A stretch of 64,000 bases of DNA from Devosia submarina. GTDB taxonomy: Bacteria > Pseudomonadota > Alphaproteobacteria > Rhizobiales > Devosiaceae. Below are positions 17,969 to 26,773 of this stretch, piece after piece. The notes below the pieces were generated by a model that saw only the letters and a program-made list of their open reading frames with translations, made no database searches and was not told the origin of the DNA. Position numbers and translations under genes: made by a program. The DNA lies in assembly GCF_003056345.1 (NCBI RefSeq), contig NZ_PYWB01000008.1:124001-188000 (forward strand), in the 5' to 3' direction. The stretch's first letter is position 1; each line of letters opens with the position of its first letter.

Positions 17969-17989
17969 CTCAGCTCACTCCGGTCGTCA

Positions 17990-18010
17990 CCCTCGGGCTT
18001 GACCCGAGGG
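17990..18010. repeat. Family A palindrome acting as a possible bidirectional terminator
   Basis: CCCTCGGG (17990-17997) and CCCGAGGG (18003-18010) around a short loop, inside a GTCACCCTCGGG...CTCTGCACTTC unit. It lies between the convergent stops of the MerR gene (17968) and the UVR gene (18022). Confidence 0.75.
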
Positions 18011-18021
18011 CTCTGCACTTC

Positions 18022-18312
18022 CTACCGCCTACCCCGCGGCTTCACATTCCTCGTCATGAAATCGGGCTTCTTCGGCTTGACCCACCCCTTGGGCGGCTGC
18101 CGCACCGGCACTTGCGTCCCCAACCCCATCGCTCCCGGCGGCGGCTGTCCTACCGTGACGCTATCTGGATCACCCTCCCCCGGCGCCTCTCCCTTCAGCC
18201 GCGCGATCTCGTTGCGCAATGCCCCCGCCTTCTCGAAATCCATCGCTTCGGCCGCCGCCTGCATCTGCTCAGTCAGCGCCACCAGCTTTTCGTGAATGGA
18301 TCGTGATGACAT
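18022..18312 (-). CDS. UVR-motif small protein
   Basis: A 96-residue protein. Residues 6-40 (HEKLVALTEQMQAAAEAM, then DFEKAGALRNEIARLKG) match the UvrB/UvrC-interaction (UVR) motif, a helical hairpin that in UvrB binds UvrC and in other proteins such as McsA or ClpC mediates contacts. The remainder is Pro/Gly-rich and ends with a basic tail (KKPDFMTRNVKPRGRR) that could bind nucleic acid. No nuclease or helicase domain is present. The start MSSRSIHEK is preferred to a longer form reaching into a family C repeat. Confidence 0.75.
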   Translation of the reverse strand: MSSRSIHEKLVALTEQMQAAAEAMDFEKAGALRNEIARLKGEAPGEGDPDSVTVGQPPPGAMGLGTQVPVRQPPKGWVKPKKPDFMTRNVKPRGRR

Positions 18313-18315
18313 CCC

Positions 18316-18476
18316 AGTAGACCTCATGGTGAGCTTGTCGAACCACGAGGTCGTGGCACCGACTTATTCTGCGAGGAGGCTAAATCTATCCCCAACGTCA
18401 TCACCGGGCTTGTCCCGGTGATCCACCTTTCTATCATCAGCACCAATGGAATGCCGGGACAAGCCCGGCAATGACG
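18316..18476. repeat. Family C copy followed by a compound family A copy
   Basis: Family C copy at 18316-18360 overlaps the 5' flank of the UVR gene. At 18396-18476 a compound family A element holds two inverted units, CGTCATCACCGGGCTTGTCC and the reverse-oriented GGGACAAGCCCGGCAATGAC, about 25 bases apart. It precedes the stop of the ligase gene. Confidence 0.85.
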
Positions 18477-18486
18477 CCAATCAGTG

Positions 18487-20064
18487 TCAACTCGCCGCCA
18501 CAAACACGGCCATATCCTCCAGCGTCCCCGCCTCGCTCGCCGGCTTGTCCCACCGAATCCGATTGATCCGCGGAAACCTTAGCGCCACCCCTGACTTGTG
18601 CCGCGCACTCTCCTGCGCCGAGTCGAACGCCACCTCGAACACCAGTTCCTTGCGAACTTCACGCACCGGCCCAAACGCCTGGATCGTGTTCGCCCGAATC
18701 CACTTGTCGAGCATCTTCAACTCCTCATCGGTAAACCCGAAATAGGCTTTCCCGATCGGCACGATCTCGTTCCCTTTCCAGACACCAAAGGTGTAATCCG
18801 AATAGAAGGAGCTGCGTTTCCCATGCCCGCGCTGGGCATACATCAGCACGGCATCCACCACATTGGGATCGCGCTTCCACTTGAACCAATAGCCCTTGGG
18901 CCGCCCCGGCACATAAGGCGATGAGCGCAGCTTGAGCATCACCCCTTCATGCCCCTGTTCATCCGCCCCCTGCCGCCGCTGCCGCGCCAGATCGTCCCAA
19001 TCGCTAAACGGCAAGATGGGCGACAGATCCAGCCGCGTCTGCGGATTGGCCTTGAGCCACGCTTCCAGCCGCTGCCGTCGCTCGGTCCAGGGCAGCGTGC
19101 GGATATCCTCGCTGGCATCAAACAGCATGTCATAAACCCGGATAAAGGCCGGGCTGTCCTTGAGGTGCTTAGCTGACGCCACCTTCTTGTTGAGCCGCTG
19201 CTGCAGATCGTTGAAGCTGCCGGCCTCGAAATTCTTGCCCACCAGCAATTCCCCGTCCAGCACCGCTTGGCCTTGGACATTCTCCACTATGTCGGGAAAC
19301 GCCGCGGCTATATCGTCGCCCGTGCGCGAAAACAGCGAGGCCGTGCCCTCCCCCAGCACCAGTTGCACGCGAATGCCGTCCCATTTCCACTCGGCCGAAA
19401 AATCCTTCGGGTCGAGCTTGCCGAGGTCCTTTTCTTCGTCGATTGGATTGGACAGCATCAGCGGATGAAACCGTGCCGCGTGATCGATATCAGGCCGCTC
19501 CGCCTTGCCATCGAGCCAGGCGAACAGATCGAGATAGGGCACCTTGAGTCCGTGCCAGACCTCCTCGATCTCCTGCAGATCCTTCCCACTCATCTCCGCC
19601 AGCGCCGTCTTGGCGAGCCGCGCCGAAACCCCGATGCGCAGCGCCCCTGTCGCTAGCTTCACCAACGCCCAGCGCTCGTTGATCTCCGCCCGCGTCAGCA
19701 GCGCCGCAATCAGCTTGGGCAATTCGCTTTTGCTGGTCGTATTGAACAGCTCAATCAGATCCGTCAGCGACGGCAGATCGCCGGTTCCCCCATGATGCGG
19801 CCAGATCAGCGCGATGGTCTCGCCCAGATCGCCCACATAGTCGTAACTCATGGCAAACAGCGTCTCGTCCACCTCGCGCAGCACTGTTTCCCGCAGCAGC
19901 GCTGGCTTGACGTTGCGGAAGGTCAGGGCGCCCGTCAGCACCGCCAGCGCAAAGCCACGGTCCGGGTCCGGTGTTTCGCGGAAATACTGAGTCAATGCCG
20001 CAAGCTTCCGGTTGCGCGACGGCGTCAGCGCCAGCAATTCGAGCAATTGGGCAAAGCGCTTCAT
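18487..20064 (-). CDS. ATP-dependent DNA ligase (exonuclease-associated type)
   Basis: Seals nicked DNA using ATP. The 525 residues comprise an N-terminal DNA-binding domain (about 1-200), the adenylation domain with nucleophile K227 in EWKWDGIRV, motif IV-like GHEGVMLKL, motif V YWFKWKRD, and a C-terminal OB fold. The ATG overlaps the exonuclease stop (20061-20064), the standard pairing with a ligase-associated metallo-beta-lactamase exonuclease. In many genomes a Lhr-type helicase and a phosphoesterase join this cluster; neither is present here. The role is likely DNA repair, since replication uses an NAD-dependent ligase. Confidence 0.93.
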   Translation of the reverse strand: MKRFAQLLELLALTPSRNRKLAALTQYFRETPDPDRGFALAVLTGALTFRNVKPALLRETVLREVDETLFAMSYDYVGDLGETIALIWPHHGGTGDLPSLTDLIELFNTTSKSELPKLIAALLTRAEINERWALVKLATGALRIGVSARLAKTALAEMSGKDLQEIEEVWHGLKVPYLDLFAWLDGKAERPDIDHAARFHPLMLSNPIDEEKDLGKLDPKDFSAEWKWDGIRVQLVLGEGTASLFSRTGDDIAAAFPDIVENVQGQAVLDGELLVGKNFEAGSFNDLQQRLNKKVASAKHLKDSPAFIRVYDMLFDASEDIRTLPWTERRQRLEAWLKANPQTRLDLSPILPFSDWDDLARQRRQGADEQGHEGVMLKLRSSPYVPGRPKGYWFKWKRDPNVVDAVLMYAQRGHGKRSSFYSDYTFGVWKGNEIVPIGKAYFGFTDEELKMLDKWIRANTIQAFGPVREVRKELVFEVAFDSAQESARHKSGVALRFPRINRIRWDKPASEAGTLEDMAVFVAAS

Positions 20065-21065
20065 TCGCCGCCCTCCCCGCCATCATCCTCGAAGCCCTGA
20101 ATATTGAGCGGCTCCGCCTCTAAGCCTTGCCGCCGGCACCAATACACCAGCGCATCCTCGCGCCCATGCGTCACCCACACGGTTTGCGCTCCGGTGTCGC
20201 CAATGGTCTGCAGCAACTCGCCCCAGTCGCAATGGTCCGAAATCACCAGCGGCAATTCTACCAGCGCCTGCCGCGCCCGCTGCTTGACGCTCATCCAACC
20301 CGACGCCTGGCACACCACCGGATCGGGAAACCGCCGGCTCCAGCGGTCCCGAATGGCCGATGCCGGTGCAAGGACGATCTGCCCGGCCATCTCCGCTTTC
20401 GTCGTGCCTGTTGCTGGTCGGAGATCACCAAGCTCCACGCCCAGCTCCTGGTACAGTTCACACAGCCGGATCATTGCGCCGTGGAGATAAATCGGCCGGT
20501 CCCACCCCGCATCGCGCAGCAGGCCAATCACCCGCTGCGCCTTTCCCAGCGCATAGGCGCCAACCAGGTGCGAGCGCTCCGGATTATCCGCCACCGACTT
20601 GAGCAAGCGCCCGATCTCGTGCCGGGGATGTGGATGCTGGAACACCGGCAAGCCAAACGTGGCCTCCGTTACCAGCAGGTCGCACTGCGCCAATTCAAAC
20701 GGCTGCGAGGTCCGATCCGCCAGCCGCTTGTAATCCCCCGTCACAACGACACGCTGGCCGCGATGCTCGATCAGCACCTGCGCCGATCCCAGCACGTGCC
20801 CGGCCGGAAAAAACGTTATCGTCACATCATCAATGGGCAGCGGCTCGCCGAAAGGCAGTGCCTGGAAGCGCCCGGCACAATCCTCCCCATAGCGCGTTTT
20901 CATGATCGCAATCGTATCCGGCGTCGCCAGCACCGTGCCATGCCCAGACCGCGCATGGTCTGAATGCCCATGCGTGATGATCGCCCGCTCCCGCGGCACG
21001 CTGGGATCAATAAAGGCATCAATCGCCTTGATATGCAGGTGCCGATCGAGAATTTGCGTTGCCAT
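20061..21065 (-). CDS. Ligase-associated DNA exonuclease (metallo-beta-lactamase fold)
   Basis: A 334-residue MBL-fold nuclease of the mRNA 3'-end processing factor (beta-CASP-like) group. The metal site is visible as ITHGHSDHA (H32, H34, D36, H37), later AGHVLGSAQ, TGDYKR and ISDHCDWGEL. It is translated ahead of and overlapping the ligase gene. Known family members degrade DNA 3' to 5' and work with the partner ligase in repair. It starts MATQILDRHLHI at 21065, and no promoter was identified in the repeat-rich upstream region. Confidence 0.93.
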   Translation of the reverse strand: MATQILDRHLHIKAIDAFIDPSVPRERAIITHGHSDHARSGHGTVLATPDTIAIMKTRYGEDCAGRFQALPFGEPLPIDDVTITFFPAGHVLGSAQVLIEHRGQRVVVTGDYKRLADRTSQPFELAQCDLLVTEATFGLPVFQHPHPRHEIGRLLKSVADNPERSHLVGAYALGKAQRVIGLLRDAGWDRPIYLHGAMIRLCELYQELGVELGDLRPATGTTKAEMAGQIVLAPASAIRDRWSRRFPDPVVCQASGWMSVKQRARQALVELPLVISDHCDWGELLQTIGDTGAQTVWVTHGREDALVYWCRRQGLEAEPLNIQGFEDDGGEGGE

Positions 21066-21102
21066 AAGCTGGTAACGCGGGCGCTATGTGAGTGGTTCAG
21101 AA

Positions 21103-21193
21103 GATGGATCACCGAGACAAGCCCGGTGATGACGGTTGGGAGAAGGTCAATGCATCACCCCACCGTCATTACCCCGCTTGTCCGGGTAATCCA
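21103..21193. repeat. Compound family A repeat, left flank of the GIY-YIG gene
   Basis: Starts GATGGATCACCGAGACAAGC and ends TTGTCCGGGTAATCCAC. Two inverted units (CACCG-GACAAGCCCGGTGATGACGG and CCGTCATTACCC-GTCCGGGTAATCC) surround a variable centre. It has the same orientation and terminal sequence as the right-hand copy at 21506-21599. Confidence 0.88.
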
Positions 21194-21211
21194 CTACTGC
21201 GCGTCAAGCAT

Positions 21212-21487
21212 CTACGAACTCAAATCCGCCCACTCCGGATTAACAGCTTCAATCAGATTGATCTTCCACTGCCGTGGATACTTCTTGATCGCCTTCTCGC
21301 GCCGTATCGCATCCACAACCAGATCGTGCTGCTCCACCCACACCAGCGTCTTCACGCCATACCGCGAAGTAAACCCAGGCGTTAACTCATGCTGGTGCTC
21401 AAACAACCGCCGCGAGGGGTGAGACGTCACCCCAGTATAGAGCGTGCCGTTCTTCTTGGACGCGAGGATATAGACATAGCCCTTCAT
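21212..21487 (-). CDS. GIY-YIG nuclease family protein
   Basis: A 91-residue single-domain protein. MKGYVYILASKKNGTLYTGVT carries the GIY (YVY) and YIG (YTG) strands. R26 and R27 (PSRRLFEH) supply the conserved arginine, and E75 region (INLIEAVNPEW) closes the fold; the conserved Glu-type catalytic position is plausibly in REKAIKK. It resembles the YhbQ/UPF0213 group. It stands alone, bracketed by two directly repeated family A compound elements with only 18 bases on each side, a cassette-like layout. Cellular function is unknown; such proteins may cut branched or invading DNA. Confidence 0.88.
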   Translation of the reverse strand: MKGYVYILASKKNGTLYTGVTSHPSRRLFEHQHELTPGFTSRYGVKTLVWVEQHDLVVDAIRREKAIKKYPRQWKINLIEAVNPEWADLSS

Positions 21488-21505
21488 GCATCCAGTATGC
21501 CTAGG

Positions 21506-21599
21506 GATGGATCACCGGGACAAGCCCGGTGATGACGGTTGTAGAAGCGTCCCCTATCTCTCCTCCATCGTCATTACCCGGCTCGTCCGGGTAATCCAT
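21506..21599. repeat. Compound family A repeat, right flank of the GIY-YIG gene
   Basis: Starts GATGGATCACCGGGACAAGC and ends CTCGTCCGGGTAATCCAT. It is a direct copy of the 21103-21193 element, with conserved ends and a diverged centre. Confidence 0.88.
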
Positions 21600-21609
21600 C
21601 TTCCTCCCC

Positions 21610-24519
21610 TCACATCACCCGCGTCACCTCCAGCAAGCCCGGCCGCTTCTCATTCGCTGATGTGATCGCCGCTTCGCCCCCCAGCACCACCACATGCCCC
21701 TGCCGGCTGATCGCGTCCACCGCCTCGGCCAGCCGCTTGAAGTCCGCCTGCGTGGTACCCAGGATTTCGTCCCGCCGCTGCTGCCGGATCTCGTCGGTTG
21801 TGCCCGTCAGGTAGCGCCACATGGACGAATAGCCCTTGGCATCGGGGAACTCATACCCATCCACATCCCCGATCACGCCGATAATGGAGCGCGTCAGGTC
21901 GTTCTCCCCGATGGGCGCATGAAGCGCCTTGCTGGCCCCGTCATAGGCCTCGATCGTCTTGAGCAGATTGGGATCGCGATAGGACAGGAACGAGAAATTC
22001 CCGCTCGTCAGGTCGAACCGCGACGAGCCGCCATAGGCTCCACCCTGCACCCGCACCTTGTCCCAGAGATAGGTCGTGTTGAGGAACTTGATGGCGACAT
22101 TGGCCGCCCCGCTCAGCTCGAACCCGAGCGCACGGAGGTTTGCCCCCTTGCCCACATAATTCACCTGCGCCGGAATGATCAGCCCTTCCGAGCGAGGCCG
22201 GTAGTCGATGCTCCAGTCGGCAATCGGATAGTCGCCATCCGGCAAGCGGCCTAGAAAGGATTCGAGTTCTGGCCGCGCCCGCTCCCAGAGCGATCCATCG
22301 GCCGTGACATTGATCACCATCCGTCCGCGATTGAACAGCGTATCGCGGATGCGCCGCAGGGCCGCCTCTACAGCGGCCCAGTCATTGTCCACCCGCTCCA
22401 CCAACTCGCGCAGAAACTGCAGATAGCTGACCCCACCCAGTTGCTCGGCAATCCAGCTGGCTTCAGTCAGCCCGGACTTGAGCCGAGTATCCACGATGGA
22501 ATTGCCCGCAGGCACCAGCCGTGCCTCGAACCCGGCCTTTTCTTCCAGCGCCATCTGGCGGAAGCGCTCGCGATTATCGAGCCGCGCATCGAGCAGCACA
22601 TCGCCCATGATATCGAGCATGGCGCCGAACTTGTCGGGCACGGCCTTGCCTGACAGGAAAAACCACGCCGCGCTCCCGTCATGCCCCTGTCGCGAGGACA
22701 ATCCACGATGCTGCGCGATGCCTCCGGTCGTCCGCCCAATGCGCTGGGTCAGGGAAACGAAATCTTCCTTGCTGGTCCCCGTCTGCAGCAGCGCTCGCCC
22801 GAACAGCGGCAGGTAGGGCAGCAGTTCCTTGTCGAGGACATGCAGGTCAAAGCCGAAGTCGAGGTACAATATCCCGAGCGTCGGCAGATCATGATAGAAC
22901 AGCCGCACATCCCCTAAGCTGCCGAGCTCCATCGGCACCTTGCGGATTTCCCGCGGCAGATCGGCAAGCGTCAGCGTCGGAATCTTAGCCAAGTCAGCCG
23001 GATCATCCACCGCCTCCTGCAACGCCTTGAGCCGCTCCGTCTCGGCAACAGTTTGCTGCAGCGCCGCATCATCCAGCTTCTGGCGCACCTCGGCGAGGAT
23101 TTCAGCTTCCCGCGCCGCCTCGCGCGCACCCTGCTCGGGATCTGCGCTCAGCACCACACTGGTGCGGTGCATATTGTCCAAGAACAGCCGCCGGATTTCG
23201 CCTTCGAAATGGCCGCTCGCAGCCTTCTCCTTGAGCGCCGTCAGCGCGCCCTCGAATTGGAGCGGCGCCAGCGGATCGCCGCCGTGCAGCCACGTCCCCA
23301 GCGCATTGAACATGTAGCTCATGCCGCGCGGAAACGAGCCTGTATTGTTTTCGCGCAGGGAGAACTCGAACGTATTGGCCGCAGCTTCCAGTTGGTCGGC
23401 AGCAAACCCCGTCTTGGCAATCTCCTCCAGCGTTTGGAGGATCAACGCCTCGACCTTCTCGGCATTGGCCGCATCGATCCCCTTCATGCCAAAGCTCGCC
23501 ATTGGCTGGCGCAGGCCCGCGCCGATGCCGCCGCCCGTCATGCCTTCGCCCAGCCCCGACTCCGTCAAGGCCTTGCGCAACGGCGCTGCCGGATTGCCCG
23601 CCAGCAGATAGCTCAGCATGCCGTGGCTCAGCGCCTCCGTACGGTCAGCCGGCGGATCAAGCATCCAGTTGAGCTGCACCATGCCATCGCGCGGCTTGCC
23701 CTTCTCCTTGGTGCCGGCATAGGTCGCGACAATCTTGCGCGGCGCATTGAAGCGCGGCTGCAGCTGCACTTCGGCATCCACGGCCACCGCTTCGAACTGC
23801 GAGAAATAAGCATCCAGGATCGCCAAGCGCTCGCCGGCGTCATCATCGCCCGAGAAAAACGCCCGCGTATTGGAAGGATGATAGAACTTTTCGTGGAAGC
23901 GCTTGAACTGCGCATAGGTGAGATCCGGAATGGCCTTCGGATCACCCCCCGAGGATTTGCCATAGGTCACGTCGGGATAAAGCGAGCGCTGCGACAGGTC
24001 GCGCATCACGGCGTCGGGCGACGAAAACACGCCCTTCATCTCGTTGAACACCACGCCCTTGTAGACCAGCGGCGCTTCGACGTTCTCGAGCTCGTAATGC
24101 CAGCCCTCCTGCCGGAATGTGTTCTCCGTGATCAGCGGAAAAAACACCGCATCGAGGTAGACATCCACCAGATTGTAGAAGTCCTTGAGGTTCTGCGACG
24201 CCACCGGATAGGCCGTCTTGTCCGGAAAGGTCATGGCATTGAGGAAGGTGTTGAGCGATCCCTTGATCAGCTCCACAAACGGCTTCTTGACCGGGTATTT
24301 CCGCGACCCGCACAGCACCGAATGCTCAAGGATATGCGCCACACCGGTTGAATCATCGGGCGGCGTCTTGAAGGTGATCCCGAACACCTTGTTCTCGTCG
24401 TCATTAACGAGGCTCAGCACCTCCGCCCCGGTCTTTTTGTGCCGGAACAGCAGCGCCTGCGAATTGGCCTCCGCAATATGCTCGTCGCGGATCAACTCAA
24501 AGGCGTCGTGATAGGTCAT
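21610..24519 (-). CDS. M16C zinc protease (PreP/Cym1-type presequence protease family)
   Basis: A 969-residue insulinase-family peptidase. The inverted zinc motif is HILEH (H62, E65, H66) with the distal glutamate expected in the TENTFRQEGWHYELE segment. The full four-domain length (two about 450-residue halves with a linker) and FVELIKGSLNTFLNAMTFPDKTAYP match presequence protease rather than the half-size pitrilysins. It degrades small peptides inside a closed chamber. The start MTYHDAFELI at 24519 is favoured over an upstream ATG at 24564, as the extra 15 residues look non-conserved. Confidence 0.92.
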   Translation of the reverse strand: MTYHDAFELIRDEHIAEANSQALLFRHKKTGAEVLSLVNDDENKVFGITFKTPPDDSTGVAHILEHSVLCGSRKYPVKKPFVELIKGSLNTFLNAMTFPDKTAYPVASQNLKDFYNLVDVYLDAVFFPLITENTFRQEGWHYELENVEAPLVYKGVVFNEMKGVFSSPDAVMRDLSQRSLYPDVTYGKSSGGDPKAIPDLTYAQFKRFHEKFYHPSNTRAFFSGDDDAGERLAILDAYFSQFEAVAVDAEVQLQPRFNAPRKIVATYAGTKEKGKPRDGMVQLNWMLDPPADRTEALSHGMLSYLLAGNPAAPLRKALTESGLGEGMTGGGIGAGLRQPMASFGMKGIDAANAEKVEALILQTLEEIAKTGFAADQLEAAANTFEFSLRENNTGSFPRGMSYMFNALGTWLHGGDPLAPLQFEGALTALKEKAASGHFEGEIRRLFLDNMHRTSVVLSADPEQGAREAAREAEILAEVRQKLDDAALQQTVAETERLKALQEAVDDPADLAKIPTLTLADLPREIRKVPMELGSLGDVRLFYHDLPTLGILYLDFGFDLHVLDKELLPYLPLFGRALLQTGTSKEDFVSLTQRIGRTTGGIAQHRGLSSRQGHDGSAAWFFLSGKAVPDKFGAMLDIMGDVLLDARLDNRERFRQMALEEKAGFEARLVPAGNSIVDTRLKSGLTEASWIAEQLGGVSYLQFLRELVERVDNDWAAVEAALRRIRDTLFNRGRMVINVTADGSLWERARPELESFLGRLPDGDYPIADWSIDYRPRSEGLIIPAQVNYVGKGANLRALGFELSGAANVAIKFLNTTYLWDKVRVQGGAYGGSSRFDLTSGNFSFLSYRDPNLLKTIEAYDGASKALHAPIGENDLTRSIIGVIGDVDGYEFPDAKGYSSMWRYLTGTTDEIRQQRRDEILGTTQADFKRLAEAVDAISRQGHVVVLGGEAAITSANEKRPGLLEVTRVM

Positions 24520-24623
24520 GGGGATACTCGGGAAGGAATTCGTGTTGTGTACCAATCTAGGCACGCGACCTTCGATGCGCTAGGGGCCAGAGGGGTGGCA
24601 CAATTTCCGGCAACAGCCAGAGG

Positions 24624-24734
24624 TCCACCCTCCCCCTTGCGGGGAGGGCTGGGGTGGGGGGATGAGAGCCCCGACATCAGGGCTAGCTTACCCCCAGCCT
24701 TGATCCCTCCCCACACGGGGGAGGGTGTCGACTG
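24624..24734. repeat. Family B palindromic repeat
   Basis: In reverse orientation to the 10803 copy: it begins TCCACCCTCCCCCTTGCGGG and ends GGAGGGTGTCGACTG. It lies between the M16 protease start and the aldo/keto reductase stop. Confidence 0.85.
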
Positions 24735-24746
24735 ATATATTCAAGC

Positions 24747-25721
24747 CTAAACGCCGCCCCGGATTTCGGGCTTCACGTGCTTCTCATACCATTCCGTAAG
24801 CCGTCCCATCAGCGCCGGGAACAGGCTCTTCTGCTCGCTGGCCGCGACATTGTTAGTCAATTGCTCCGGCTTGCTCACGCCAGCAATGATGGTCGACACC
24901 TCCGGATGATCCAAAATCCAGCGCAGAGCAAACTGGCTCATCGGCATGGCCTCGGGCGATAAGCCCTTGAGCTCGGCCACTAGTTCCACGCCCCGCCCGA
25001 ACGGAATGCCCGAAAACGTCTCGCCTACCGAAAAGGCCTGTCCATCCCGGTTGAAATTGCGGTGATCGCTCGGATCGAACCGGGTGTTCTTGTCGTATTT
25101 GCCGCTCAAGAGGCCACTCGCCAATGGCAGCCGCACGATGATGCCGACATCCTTTTCCGCCGCCTTGGGCAGCAATTCCTTGGCCGCATCCTGCCGGAAC
25201 AAATTGAAGATGATCTGCAGCGTCGCGCAGCCCGGCTGTTCAAGGCAGATCATGCCTTCCTCGATGGTCTCGACGCTTGCGCCCCAATGCTTCACCAGCC
25301 CTTCGGCCTTGAGCTCGTCCATCCAGCCAAAGATCGCGCCATCGCGCAAAACATCCGTTGGCACGCAGTGAAGCTGCGCCAGATCAAGGGTTTGAACGCC
25401 CAGCCGTTCCGCTGACCCGCGCAGGCTCTCGCGAACACCGTCCTTGGTGTATTTGTCCGGGAACAAGGCGCCCGAGCGCCCCAGCTTGGTGGCGATCCGT
25501 ACATCGGCTGGCTTGGCATGCGCCCCGATGCGCCGCTCGCTTTGCCCGTTGCCATAAACGTCGGCCGTGTCCCAGAAATTGACGCCCGTATCCACAGCGG
25601 CTTTGAGGATGTCGTCCGCGGTCTGGTCGTTCACCGGCCCGAACGCCTCGCCCAATTGCCAGCATCCCAGTCCGATTTCGGAAACCTGGTAGCCTGTCTT
25701 GCCCAAGCGGCGCGTTTTCAT
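24747..25721 (-). CDS. Aldo/keto reductase
   Basis: NADPH-dependent reductase of 324 residues with the TIM-barrel signatures MKTRRLGKTGYQVSEIGLG, FWDTADVYGNGQSERRIG (catalytic Asp and Tyr), a lysine in RIATKLGR, and the cofactor-binding segment STIIAGVSKPEQL. The start at 25721 fits the family N-terminus; an in-frame ATG lies 39 bases upstream. It is near a GntR regulator on the same strand (91 bases) and a divergent dehydrogenase, so a shared sugar or polyol pathway is possible. The substrate is unknown. Confidence 0.92.
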   Translation of the reverse strand: MKTRRLGKTGYQVSEIGLGCWQLGEAFGPVNDQTADDILKAAVDTGVNFWDTADVYGNGQSERRIGAHAKPADVRIATKLGRSGALFPDKYTKDGVRESLRGSAERLGVQTLDLAQLHCVPTDVLRDGAIFGWMDELKAEGLVKHWGASVETIEEGMICLEQPGCATLQIIFNLFRQDAAKELLPKAAEKDVGIIVRLPLASGLLSGKYDKNTRFDPSDHRNFNRDGQAFSVGETFSGIPFGRGVELVAELKGLSPEAMPMSQFALRWILDHPEVSTIIAGVSKPEQLTNNVAASEQKSLFPALMGRLTEWYEKHVKPEIRGGV

Positions 25722-25812
25722 AGTTGTTCCCCGCAGAAATAGTGACCGTTGCAACGGCATCAGAAGCTCTAACGGCGCACCCTTGCAAACGGTGCACCGC
25801 TTGGCCGCTGAA

Positions 25813-26487
25813 TTATTCGAAATAATCGGGAAAGTCGTTGATCGTCTGCGTCAACAAGATTTCTGCCCGGCCAAGATGCGCCCGCATGGCCGCTTCCGCA
25901 CCGGGCACATCGCCCGCCACCACCCGATCCACAATGGCCTTGTGCTCCCCGATCGCGACCTGCGCCGAGGACACGCCCAGCGTCAGATATCGCACCCGAT
26001 CAAGCTGCATTTTGTGGTCATCGATCAGCTGCCACGCATATTCCACCCCCGCTAGCCGCGCGAGCGTGCGGTGAAACAATTCATCGAGCTGGTGAAACTG
26101 CCGGCTGTCCTTGGCCGCCGATGCGCGCTCCTGGTCTTCGATCAACTCCCCCAGCACGGCATCAGCCTCAGGCCCGCCCTTGCTCGCCACGCGTCGCACG
26201 ATCTCAACCTCGATCGATTCGCGAATAAACCGCGACTGGCGCACCCCTTCGGGCGAGATCTTCTTGACCACCGTCGCCCGCTTGGGCCGGATCAACAGCA
26301 ATCCCTGCTGCGCCAGCCGGATAAAGGCCTCGCGCACCGGCTGCCGCGACACCCCATAGCGCGCCGCAATATCGCTCTCGGAGATTACGTCGCCGGGCTT
26401 GAGCGCCATGCTGACGATCTCGTCACGCAGTGTCCCCACAACGCGCCACGCCATGGTCTCCTCGGGAATGTCGAGCACGTCGGTCAT
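25813..26487 (-). CDS. GntR-family transcriptional regulator (FCD/FadR subfamily)
   Basis: A 224-residue repressor-type regulator. The N-terminal winged helix is clear: LRDEIVSMALKPGDVISESD, IAARYGVSRQPVREAFIRL. The C-terminal all-helical FCD effector domain has the metal-binding pattern with D in QLDELFHRTLARLAG and histidines in IGEHKAIVDRVV and RAHLGRAE. FCD regulators usually sense sugar acids or other carboxylates. It is divergent from the Gfo/Idh/MocA gene and is the likely regulator of that gene and the aldo/keto reductase. Confidence 0.9.
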   Translation of the reverse strand: MTDVLDIPEETMAWRVVGTLRDEIVSMALKPGDVISESDIAARYGVSRQPVREAFIRLAQQGLLLIRPKRATVVKKISPEGVRQSRFIRESIEVEIVRRVASKGGPEADAVLGELIEDQERASAAKDSRQFHQLDELFHRTLARLAGVEYAWQLIDDHKMQLDRVRYLTLGVSSAQVAIGEHKAIVDRVVAGDVPGAEAAMRAHLGRAEILLTQTINDFPDYFE

Positions 26488-26548
26488 AGCATCTCCATCA
26501 TCAGCCTTCGCGACGTAACCTGCCCGCGAGCACTCCACACTCACCAAT

Positions 26549-26633
26549 CGTCACCCTCGGGTTTAACCCGAGGGCTCTACACTTCAAGCCCTCCCGAAGT
26601 ACAACGCCCTTGGGTCAATCCCAAGGGTGACGA
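26549..26633. repeat. Compound family A repeat (subtype with CTCTACACTTC)
   Basis: CGTCACCCTCGGG-TTTAA-CCCGAGGGCTCTACACTTC followed by the inverted, slightly diverged partner ending TCCCAAGGGTGACGA. It lies between the GntR start and the divergent dehydrogenase promoter. Confidence 0.85.
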
Positions 26634-26703
26634 TCCGGACATACTTATCATCTACGTCAGTGCCTGCCGATCAAAAGCACCGAAACAATAGTGACCTCGC
26701 CTA

Positions 26704-26719
26704 ATCTTGTATGGTAGAT
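26704..26719 (+). promoter_or_regulatory. Possible GntR operator
   Basis: ATCTTGTATGGTAGAT, with symmetrical ATCT/AGAT ends and TGTA-like half site, lies 55 bases before the Gfo/Idh/MocA ribosome site and upstream of the divergent GntR gene. It is one weakly symmetrical copy only. Confidence 0.3.
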
Positions 26720-26773
26720 GCCTTGCAAGCGCCACCCTCTGGCGCAGGATTTATCGACTTGGGAGAAGAATGA

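Noticed and set aside
23053..24351. A 432-codon open frame antisense to the M16 protease
   Set aside because: Arg/His-rich translation without motifs, fully inside the protease gene.
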